Origin: Dactylorhiza incarnata
Taxonomy: Eukaryota; Streptophyta; Magnoliopsida; Asparagales; Orchidaceae
NCBI GenBank assembly: GCA_033032865.1
Contig: JAWHQI010000201.1
Coordinates: 4,775,501 to 4,839,500, forward strand
DNA: 64,000 nt
Direction: 5' to 3'
Made by a program: the position numbers and the translations under genes. Below the pieces are notes generated by a model that saw only the letters and a program-made list of their open reading frames with translations, was not told the origin of the DNA and made no database searches. Shown here one piece after another: positions 44,222 to 53,985 of the stretch. The number at the start of each line of letters is the position of its first letter. The stretch's first letter is position 1.

Positions 44222-46404
44222 GTGGAACGACTTGCCATGTCTGGTGGAGATCAGAATCGGGAAATGAGATCCATGAAACTCCCAATCTGCACAAAGGAGA
44301 ACTTTCCCATCTGGAAGGAAAGGGTAAGGCTTTTCATGGAGGCGGCTGATCTAAGAATTTACTTAACTGTCCAACAGGGTTCCTTTATCCCTACAACTCC
44401 CTCCACCATTGATCCAACACGGAAGGTGATAAAAAATATGAGGACATGAACAAGGATGAGCTAATCCTGGCAGGACTAGATAAGAGGGCCCAAAAAGTCA
44501 TTGTGAGTGCCATAGATGACTCAACCCTCCAGAACCTGATTCACTGCAAAACGGCCAAGGAGATGTGGGACTCCCTGATCGTGTATATGGAGGGTACTGA
44601 TGAGGTAAGGGGTGATAGGAAATCCCTTCTCAAATAGGAGTGTGAGGCCTTCAAACAAGGCAAGAATGAAACAATCTCTAACTGTTATGAGAGATTCTTC
44701 AAGATAATGAATGGACTAAGAAACTATGAAAGAGAGTTCACCAACTCTGATCTTAATGACAAGTTTCTTAGATCCCTCACAAAGGAATAAGACATCAAAA
44801 TTTATGCCATCAGAGAGATGGGTCAGCTGGGCATCATAGAGCCCAAGAATCTGTATGGGAAGTTGCTGTCCCATGAACTTCAGCTCAACACCAGGAAGGC
44901 TGAAGAAGAAAGCTCAAAGGGGAGCTCAAGAGACAGATCTGTGGCTTTAAAAGCTGAGAGCACGAGAAGATCCAAGAGCAAGATATCTGCAACTCAGAAC
45001 AGATCTGAGAGCAGTGAAGAATCAGAAGCCAGCCCTTCAGATTCTGATCATACTGATAGAGAGGTGGCCCTTCTCTCAAAATAGTTCTAGAAGCTGTTAC
45101 ACAGAAGGAGGAGGGACAATCATAGAAACCCCTCCTCAAGCTCCAGAAGATCTGATTATCGTGACAGATCTAGATCCCCCAGGGAGGAATGGTACAAATC
45201 TAACCCTTGTAAACATGATTTAAATAATACTGTTTGCTATTCCTGCAGCAAGACAGGTCACATGGTTGATGACTGTCCCTCTAAGAAAAAAGAGTCGAGG
45301 AACCATGAAGAAAGAAGAATCTCAAGGAGCAAGAGGAAATCTGAAAAAGGATTCATGGCCAAGAAGATCAGAACACTGAGTGATTCCGACTCAAGCTCCT
45401 CTGGGACTGAGGAAGATGCACTTATTGGCTTGATGGCCATCGGTGAAGACCACCAGGATGACATCTCTCCTGGGAAGGTAAGTAACATAACTTCTCTATC
45501 TGACTCTGATTCTGAATCAGCAGTAGATTCCTTGCATGATGATGAGGGTGTGTCTGCTGCAAACAACACAGACTCAAGATCCCAATATGAGGTTGAGTCT
45601 GAACTGATAAGACATTATAAAGCCTTGTGGAAAGCCTTCAAAGGCTGTAAGAAACTCCTCAAAGTACAGACCAAGGAGCTAGATTCCTTGAAGCCCGTTC
45701 AATCTAAGCTCCAGGAGACAGCTGAGAAGCTGGCTGCTATGAGCAAAGAAGTGGACAAATTCAAGGAAGCCATTAGGCTTAAGAATGCTGAATTTGGACT
45801 GAAGAACAAGGTCATCAAGGACCTTGAGGAAATGCTGTTGGCTGAGATGAAACTTGCATCAAGCTTCTCTATGCCCAAAACTATCCTGCCCATCATCGAC
45901 ACCTTCTCTGGACAGTTCAAAGATGGTATCATTTTCAATCAGGAGACAGTTACGGACAAAGATTCTGAAGCTAGACCTTCCTATAAGAAGGTGCTGGTGT
46001 CAAGTCCTTCAAGTCCTTCAGCCCACAAACCTGCAGCAACAGCAGTCAAGGGTAGGGGAAAGGATTTTCCTACAAAGCTTAGGAAGGTGAACCAAAATGT
46101 GGTGAGACCAATTCCTCCCCATACTCACACATATGTGGTTCACCCAAGATATGTTAGGAAAGAAGCCTTCTCTCCTGCTCATCAACACTGCCAGCCCATT
46201 TAGATGATGAAGCAGAAGAGAAGATATAACAGATATGAATGCTAGTGCTGTGGGAAAGTAGGCCACTTTGCTTTGAACTTTTGGTTCAACCAAACAAGGC
46301 TCAATGCAAAGAGAGTGCAGAACCCTCAGAGGTTTGTTGTTCCTTTATATCACCCTAACAGAAATCAAGGACCCAAACCGTATTGGGTACCTATGGGGAA
46401 GTGA
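44222..46404 (+). pseudogene. gag: F gag
   Basis: Starts near 44222 or at MSGGDQNREMRSMKLPICTKENF (44237). Close to B gag in plan: Gag core, S-rich linker, knuckle CYSCSKTGHMVDDC (about 45240), acidic stretch, coiled coil (45600-45850), second knuckle CCGKVGHFALNF (about 46250, last residues lost). Faults: a frameshift near 44440, stops near 44636, 44788, 45083, 46201 and in the second knuckle. Ends KPYWVPMGK with TGA at 46402, twelve bases before a TTTTGCAG joint to pol. Confidence 0.88.
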
Positions 46405-48453
46405 TTTGTTTTGCAGGTATGTCCAAATGCCAACCAATCTCCAATTTGGTATTTGGACAGTGGCTGCTCCAGGCACATGACTGGAGTCAAAAAGTACTTA
46501 AGAGAGTTCATCCCTGTGGAGAATGGACCACCCGTGATCTTTCGAGGTTCAAAAAAGGGGGTGACCAGGGGCTATGGCAACATCTCTAATGGGTTAGTTA
46601 CCATCACAAAGGTAGCTTATGAGGAGGGGTTGAAACATAATCTCATAAGCATAAGTCAACTTTGTGATTTAGGATTTGTTATTACTTTCCACAAGGACAA
46701 GTGCCTAATTAAGAAGTCCTCAGATTCTGAGGATTCCTTAACTGGCACTCAGAGTGGCAATATTTATAGCTTAAACTTTCTCAATACAAATTCTTCCATG
46801 CCCATATGTCTTGTAGCTGATGGTAAAGAGGCTCTATGTGTATAATGGCACAAGAGACTTGCACACATCAACTGTAAGACAATAGACAAGCTTCTCTCAC
46901 AAGACCTAGTTTGAAATGGACCTAATATTAAGTGCATCAAAGATGGGCCTTGTCAAGCTTGCCAACTTGGAAGGCAGACTAGGACCAGCTTTAAAAGCAT
47001 ATCTAACAAAGAGTCCTCTAGGTGCTTATTTTTACTGCATCTGGATTTGTTTGGTCCTATGTCAGTTCATAGCTTAGGAGGGAAGGCCCACACCCTTGTA
47101 GTTGTTGATGATTACTCAAGGTTCATTTGGGTATTCTTCCTCAAAAAGAAATCAGATACCCTAGATATCTTGTGAAGTTTTGTCAGGCAGATCCATAATG
47201 AGATGGACTGTACTGTGGTCAAACTCAGAAGTGACCATGGGACAGAATTTCAGTCAGGGGCAATGACAGAATTCTGCCAAGAACTAGGCATCTCCCAAGA
47301 ATTTTCCTCACCCAAAACTCCTTAACAGAATGGGGTTGCTGAAAGGAAGAACAGAACCTTGATAGAGACAAGTAGGACAATGCTAAGTGACTCCTCTCTA
47401 CCAAAATACTTCTAGGCAGAGGCTGTCAACACTGCTTGTCTTGTGACAAACAGGGCTTCAATCATCAAAGAACACAAGAAAACTCCGTATGAGTTAATGA
47501 AGGGCAGAAAACCAACCCTATCCTACTTTAGGATCTTTTGTAGTAAATGTTATGTCCTTATTAATGGGAAATCCAAACTAACCAAGTTTTCTAAGAAAAG
47601 CAGTGAGTGTATTTTTGTTGGCTACATCTTTCATAGCAAGGCCTATAGAGTGCACAAAATCAATACCCAAGCAGTGGAAGAATCTGTACATACGGTATTT
47701 GATGAGACCAGCCTCATTCACAGAGGCTGGTCTAATTCTCTAGTGAATGCAGATACTGATGAGAAGATGGAAAAATTATGCATTGATGACCAAGCTGGAA
47801 CCTCAGCTAAAAGTAAAGATCAATCAATAGATGTTGAGCTGGAAACAGATGCTGTGGAAGACACAGAAACAGCAGAAGAAGTGGAACCTGAAAAACCTGC
47901 AACTGAAGAAATCCCCAGAATACTGCCAGCCACCATGAGACAAGTGAATCCTAAGGAATCTCATCATGTCTCTGTCAAGAGAATCTTAAGATACCTAAAG
48001 GATGCAGATTATGTAGGGTGCAAGTAAGATAGGAAGAGTACCTCAGGGACTTGTCAATTCCTTGGTGGAAGACTGATCTCTTGGAGCAGTAAGAAGCAGA
48101 CTAGTGTTGCAATATCAATAGAAGAATCATAGTACATCTCTGCTGGGAGCTGCTGTGCCCAACTGCTATGGATTCAGCATCAACATGAAGACTACAATCT
48201 AAAGATGACCAAAACACCCCTGTTTTGCGACTCTTCAAGTGCAATCTCAATTACTAAGAATCCTGTCTCTCACAGCAGGACTAAACATATTGAGATCAGG
48301 TATCACTTCATCAGGGAGCATGTGGAAAATGAAGATATCACCCTTGAGTTTGTCCCAACAGACAAACAAGTGGCTGATATATTTACAAAGCCCCTAGATG
48401 AAGCTAAGTTTAACTTCTTCAAATTCCAATTGGGGATGTTAAACTTGGAGTAA
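46405..48453 (+). pseudogene. pol: F pol with the RT core deleted
   Basis: Protease DSGCSRHMTGV (about 46455), GAG-pre-integrase (HKRLAH), zinc motif, [40 protein letters not shown], and the integrase tail to about 47940. Then the reading jumps straight to [20 protein letters not shown] and DADYVGCK. Everything of RT from TKWVYRNK through YVDD is gone, with a second small loss before DADY. RNase H follows (GSCCAQLLW, CDSSSAISITKNP, RTKHIEIRYHF) to 48453. Several stops. F cannot make its own reverse transcriptase. Confidence 0.9.
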
Positions 48454-48850
48454 TCCTTAACTTATTCTTCACTAATCCCTTTCTAGATGACTGGTTAGAA
48501 AATCTCTCAGGATTTGGATGAACTATGACTGAGCAAGGGGGAGCTTGGACTATTGTCTACCTAAAGGAGAGCTGCAGGAAAGAAGTCAGGAAGGGGGAGA
48601 AATGGCATCAATATCTTCAAGACAAGATGCTCAAGAAGACCTCAAAGATAGGGGGAGAAAAGGAGTAGGGGGAGCCACAAAAGAAGAGGCATCAAATCAA
48701 GGGGGAGCTACAAGCTTGATGCTCTCAGAAGAGAAGCAAAAGATAAGTAAAATCTTAAATGCTCATGCCTTCCATTTAAGATTATAACATTTATTGTCAA
48801 GTGAAAGTAGTCTTGAATTGAGATTCTGACTTCTTCAAATAGGGGGAGAT
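48454..48850 (+). repeat. F 3' region with polypurine tracts
   Basis: Non-coding; GGGGGAG tracts at about 48538, 48594, 48650, 48668 and 48710, and the final AATAGGGGGAGAT (48838-48850). No accessory gene and no family dyad seen. Confidence 0.8.
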
Positions 48851-50680
48851 TGTTGGGAATCTTGCCCACATGATTCCTGATTTGAAGAAGTCACCAAGTC
48901 AAGAAAACTTCACTTTGTCTTTGATCACTTCTCTAGCTCATAATCTCAGGAAGTTAAGGAATGTCGTTGAGAAGAATAGGAGATGTCGTCGACAAAGTAT
49001 GCTTGTCATCATGATGATGAGCAAAGAAAACGCAGAGACTTGGCGAGTTCGTCGAACGAAGAATGCAGTTCTTCGAACGCAGAATGAAGTTTGTCGAACG
49101 AAGAATGAAGTTCATCGAACGCAGAGACGGGACAGAAGAATGAAGTTCATCGGACACAGAATACTGTTCGTCGAATGAAGAATGCAGTTCGTCAAATGCA
49201 GAAACCTCTTTGCAGATCGACAGTATTCGCTGAGAAGAGGAAGCCATCTCAGCCCAACCGCTGAGACAGATTCCAAGGAAGGGATGTCGTCGAGAAGATG
49301 CAGTATCGTCAACATCAACAAAGTAGCCTTATCGTCGAGAAGTCTGAAGAAGGACAGCTGAAGACAAGCAGTTGCCTAAGTATAATCTGTCGACATGATA
49401 TCGCTCATGTCGTCGAAAGAACAACGTGATTACGACGACAGACTATAAGAAAGAAGATCACGACGACACAGTCCGAGATAGCATATCGTCGTATATGCAG
49501 AAACGCCAGAAGATCTCGTATCGTCGAGATATCAATGTCAGAGGCAGAAGCTAGAAGACTTGAAGATCTACCAAGGCCTAAGGCATCGAAAAAGTCATGT
49601 CGTCGAGATATTATCCATATCGTCGTAATGCTGTCAGTATCAGCATAAAGCTGGAAATATCGTCGAGACGGAATTCAAATGTTGCGTATGCGTTGTCAGC
49701 AATTAATGTCGCCGCCTGATTGTCTAATCAGCACGTGCTCTTAAAGAATGGGGCATCTGACACTTAAGGAACTTTTTTAGAAGATCGTTGGGAGCCTCGC
49801 AATCTTTTAAAAGAGATAAGAGGTTGCCCTAAAGAGAGAAGTGATCAGAAAGAATTTACGCATACAATAAATAGAACAGTAAAAGCGGCGTAAAGAAAGA
49901 AAAGAGAATAGCAAGAATCAGTCGTTTGATCGACAGATAAGAAGCCGTTCCTCATCAGACTAAGAGAAGAGATTGAGAAGAACTGCGCTTTCAATATCTG
50001 AATCAGAAACATCTTCTTCAACCTCAAGTTGCCGATCTCCATCCGGCTAAGTTGCCAATCTTCATCAGGCAGAAGAAATAGTTTTCATCACTATAATTTC
50101 ATGTAAGGCTTGCGGGCCTAAGTGTCTAGCTTGAGGGCTGGAGAGCTGTGAGGCTTGAGGGCCAGGGCAGTGGACTTGCGGGTCCGATTTTGTCTAGCTT
50201 GAGGGCCGGAGAGCTCTGAGGCTTGAGGGCCAGGGCAATGGACTTGCGGGTCTGATATCGTCAAGCTTGAGGGCTTGAGACCTGTGAGCCTTGCGGGCCA
50301 GGGCAGAGGCTAGACTTGCGGGTCTGAACTAGGTAGTGCTTGAGGGTCTGATTGTCAAGCTTGCGGGCTCGGGTGCAGTAGGGGCTTGCGGGCTTAGGCT
50401 GTAAAACTTGCGGCTCCTTGTTGTAAGGCTTGAGGGCCTGAAGTTTTGGCAGAGTTTGCCGAGCCTAGCATACTGCTAGGTAGGCTCAGAGGGACAGAGG
50501 ACTACTCAAGACACCCGATCTTGAGGAACCTCTATAGATCTTGTGTCGTCTGCTGTGATTTATTTGTGCGATACGTTTCTGCTACGCATGAATATTCGTA
50601 ACTCGCGCTAATATTTCGAAAAGGACCCAGATCACCTAACACCCCCCCCCCCCCTCTAGGTGAACGTTCCATTAACAACA
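48851..50680 (+). mobile_element. F 3' LTR
   Basis: TGTTGGGAATCTTGCC to CATTAACAACA, 1830 bases. TTCGTCGAACG and CGTCGA words fill 49020-49700; the B-type dyad is at 49247-49267. U5 has an array of GCTTGAGGGCC / GACTTGCGGGTC units (about 50105-50450). CACC plus a long C run and CTCTAGG lie at 50636-50660. TAAAG follows as target duplication. Confidence 0.93.
50105..50450 (+). repeat. Tandem repeat in F U5
   Basis: Units of about 11-25 bases on the theme GCTTG(A/C)GGGC, with a higher-order repeat (CTAGCTTGAGGGC...GGAGAGCT) of about 75 bases. It would be transcribed in the leader. Confidence 0.85.
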
Positions 50681-52743
50681 TAAAGTTATATATGAACTCA
50701 ATTGATGAAGACATCTTTGATGCCATTATTTCAGGTCCCCCAGCTCCAGTCAGACAAGATCCTAATGGATTTGTGACACAGTAAGCTGTGCCCAAAGCTA
50801 AATGGACTGAAGCTGAAAAGAAGTAGAAGGCATGCGATGCCAAAGCCATGAACATTCTAGTCTCAACAATGTCTGATGACATTTTTCAGAAGGTGGCTGA
50901 CTGCAACTTAGTCAAAGATATCTGGGAATCCCTTTCCAGATTAGTTGAGGAAAGCTCTGATGAAATATATGACAGAAAGCCCCTTCTCATATCCCAATAT
51001 GAGAACTTTCAGAAGAAGGATGAGGAAAGTGTTGCTGAAATTTATGAGGGATTCAACATCATTATTAATGAGCTAAAAAGTCTGAATAAGGAGGTATCTC
51101 TAACAGAGGTCAATGATAAGCTTCCCATGTGTTTTCCATGCTCATGGGACTCAAGGATCTGGGCCATCAGAGAGTCCAAATGCCATAGAGAGATCTCCAA
51201 TGATGCTTTGCTGGATAAGCTCAAGTCCTATCAGCTTTTACTTAAGAGCAGTGTAGAGACAGAAGCCAAGGAGAAACTCTCAACTCCTAAGGAAAGGACT
51301 AATGCTCTAAAATCTGCTGAAGGAGAACCCTCCACTTCCGAGGAAGAGATGTTCAATCTCATAGCTAGAAGATTCAAAAGATGGGTCAAGATAGAAGATT
51401 CCAGAAGAAAGGAGAGGAGTTCAAGCAAACTAAGGTATGACAAAACACCAAAGCAGGAAATAATCTACTTCTCATGCAAAAAGCCAGGGCATATTGCCCC
51501 TAAATGTCCTGAGGAACAGAGGGAAAGAAGAAGCGGCAAGAAAGAGCACAAGAAGAAATCTTTCAAAAAGAAGGATAAGAAGAAGGGGAAAGGTTTCATT
51601 ACTGAGACCTGGAGTGACTCAAAGTCTGAGTAAAGTTCCTCTTCATCTGACAGTGATGAAGAGAGGGTACTGAAGAAGCCTGCTTAATGGCTTTAGAAGA
51701 TTCTACTGAAGAAAATCAGGTAACCATATTTGACGAATTAGATTTTTCTTCAAAAGATTTTAAGGACCATTTTAAAGATTTTTGTCAAGATTATATTAAT
51801 AGTCAAAAGGAACTTAACACACTCAAAGAAGAACTAGAAGACCTTAGGAAAGACAATCTGTATTCAGTTAATTATGAATTAAGAAATCAGATATTTAGGA
51901 AAGAAACTGAAATAAATACATTAACTAATGAAAACACTAACCTAAAAGAAGAGCTTGCAAAGGCAAAAGCCATTGAAGACTCACTCAATGGGAGGAGTCA
52001 AAATCTTAAAGACATTACACAAAATCTCTCCATGAGATTTAAACACCTAGGTCTAGGAGCAGACCCATCCACCAGCATAATAATCCCTAGTAAACCTGCC
52101 TGAGAAACCATATACTGTTAATTAGACCTAGTGTAACATAAACTAATAACAAATTAGAATTTTTTGAAGAATTAAATAACAACCCTAATAAAATCACTAT
52201 GTTCAATAGGGAAGATATAACTGATCAAACAGGAATTCTAAGTAAACACCCCTTAGGAAATCTTGGTAAAAATTACAAAATTCTTAATAAAAGGAATTAT
52301 GCGTCAAATAGAACTCGACGCAATTTTTAAGATGCGGCGAATGCAACTCAACGGAGTTTCGTATATGCGTCAAGATCAATTCGAAGCAAGTATGAGGGTG
52401 CATCGAATTCTACTCGACGTAATAAATATTCTGCATCGACTCACTATCGACGTAACTATGCAGATACATCGAATTCCACTCGATGCAACTATAAAGATGC
52501 GTTGATTTCTTCTCAACGCAAGTTCCCGTGAATAGTTTTGAAACAACTAGACCTCTCTCTACTTATATTCCTAGATGTTTTTGATGTTCTAAAATTGGGC
52601 ATATAGCCAAACGTTGTTGACATAATAAACCAGCACTTCTTCACCTTAAGGGGTATATTGAAAGACCAACTTATTCCTTCATAACTCCATATGATGATAA
52701 AATAAAGAGACCCCAGCAAGTGAGGGTCTATACTAATGTTTGA
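50681..52743 (+). pseudogene. gag: D gag, continuation
   Basis: Resumes after F with LYMNSIDEDIFDAIISGPP. Core to about 51290, knuckle (Y)FSCKKPGHIAPKC (51466-51510), K-rich and acidic part, coiled coil (51690-52060), then a linker made of repeated TCGACG-type DNA (52290-52530), a second degenerate knuckle (CSKIGHIAKRC, about 52575-52615) and a TGA at 52741 followed by TTTGATGTGCAG. Stops at about 50785, 50825, 51631, 52100 and in the linker show decay. Confidence 0.88.
52290..52530. repeat. D-family words inside gag linker
   Basis: About seven degenerate units of roughly 36 bases, e.g. GCGTCAAATAGAACTCGACG, GCATCGAATTCTACTCGACG and ACATCGAATTCCACTCGATG. The encoded peptide repeats N-(S/R)-T-R-(R/C)-N. 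The same TCGACG vocabulary fills D-family U3 regions. Confidence 0.85.
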
Positions 52744-53357
52744 TTTGATGTGCAGAAAGTAGACTGTTCGACCACAAACAAGCAGTAATGTATGGAAAGT
52801 GGGTGCTCCATGCATATGACTGGAGGAAAAGAGGTGCTGGAAAACAACAAGGCCAAGGATGGCCCTAAGGTAATCTTTGGGAACTCCCACTCTGGTCAGA
52901 AGAAAGGATATGGTGTGCTCAGGATTGGGGAAATCTCCTTCTCTAAGGTAGCCTATATTGAAGGTCTTCAACATAATCTAATTACTATTACTCAATTGTG
53001 TGATAGTGAATACAAAGGTATATTCACCAAGTCCTTATGTCTTATAGTTAGCTCTAAAACTAACCAAATAGTATTGATTGGACTTAGGAAAGGTAAGGTC
53101 TATGTAGTAGATTTTGAGTATGCTAAGTTAGAAGTTTGTTTGTTTAACTCCCACCTAGAAATCAATGAATTGTCGCATAGGATATTTAGTCACCTTAACT
53201 TTAAGACAATAGTTAAGTTAACCAAACATACCCTAGTAAGAGGCTTACCAATTGGTAAGTTTCAGAATGACCATCAATGTAAAGCCTGTCAACTAGGAAA
53301 GCAAACCAAGTCATCATTCAAACCAATTGGTAAGAATGATTCCCCTAGAATCCTCTA
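52744..53357 (+). pseudogene. pol: D pol part 1: protease and GAG-pre-integrase
   Basis: After the CAG joint comes (M)ESGCSMHMTGGKEVL; the catalytic D of the protease D-S-G is changed to E. Then IEGLQHNLITITQLCD, LSHRIFSHLNFKT and the zinc motif CKACQLGKQTKSSF. Cut at 53357 by a TRIM-like insertion; CTCTA is duplicated on both sides. Confidence 0.88.
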
Positions 53358-53985
53358 TGTAACATCCCAGTTCGAACTAGACCCCTCGAGTGACACGAGT
53401 CGCTTGGGCTAGGTAGGACTCTTGAGGCCATGATGGTGCCATGGTTGTGCCCTGATCACCAGGGGTGAGTGTAGCCCTCACCCTTGGAAGTTGAGAAGCA
53501 AATGGACAAGGAATTGGTAGCAAGGCGCTAGCGCCCGCGGTAGCGGCCAAATCGGAACCCGTGACATTTCCAATGGTGGGTGGCCTAAGATGCCTAAATC
53601 TAAGATAATGGAGGAATTAAAGGTCAATAATCGGCTGACACAAGTCTTGAGAGTTGTAATTTACTTAAAGACTCTTTATTGCTTTCTCTCTCTCTCTTCA
53701 TTCCCTCTTAAGCATGAGTGGGTTGAACTCTTAATGGAGGAACTATTCTTCTTCTTCCTCATTCTTCTTCTTCTTCTTCTTCTTCTTTTTCTTCCTCCTC
53801 TTCCTCTGATACCATTTGTAAGACCCCCTCCCGGAACACAAGACACGGTCGAGGGGAGTCCTAGATGGCAGGATAGGCATCTTGTGGAGGGGGCTAGCCC
53901 ATGTGCTGGCACTTCCGCAAGGTCGCTGTCCTGGGCATAGGACTCCCCTCGGCCGTGTCTTGTGTTCCGGGAGGGGGGTCTTACA
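53358..53985 (-). mobile_element. TRIM-like small LTR element in D integrase
   Basis: 628 bases, TGTAACATCCC at the left and GGGTCTTACA at the right, flanked by CTCTA (53353-53357, 53986-53990). On the minus strand a 169-base terminal unit (53985-53817, TGTAAGACCCC to GGGTCTTACA) is followed by AATGGTATCAGAGG, a primer site, then a GAA-rich tract. The terminal unit is itself an inverted repeat of about 48 bases per arm. No coding capacity. The left end is only loosely similar to the right one, so the LTR pair is diverged or of mixed origin. Confidence 0.7.

Larger units (their letters stand above)
2781..50680 (+). mobile_element. Interval of element F insertion, including all nested DNA
   Basis: F begins with TGTTGGGAATCTTGCC at 2781 and ends with CATTAACAACA at 50680, flanked by TAAAG on both sides. 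F itself accounts for only 2781-3376 and 43961-50680. About 1 kb of its 5' LTR (LTR positions 597 to about 1620) is missing. The rest of the interval is the inverted duplication, elements A, H, I and J, and B with C inside it. Confidence 0.85.

Noticed and set aside
53358..53985. Foldback DNA transposon or MITE
   Set aside because: The ends are TG...CA, the duplication is 5 bases and a tRNA-Met primer site is present, all favouring a small LTR element. The foldback is confined to the right unit.
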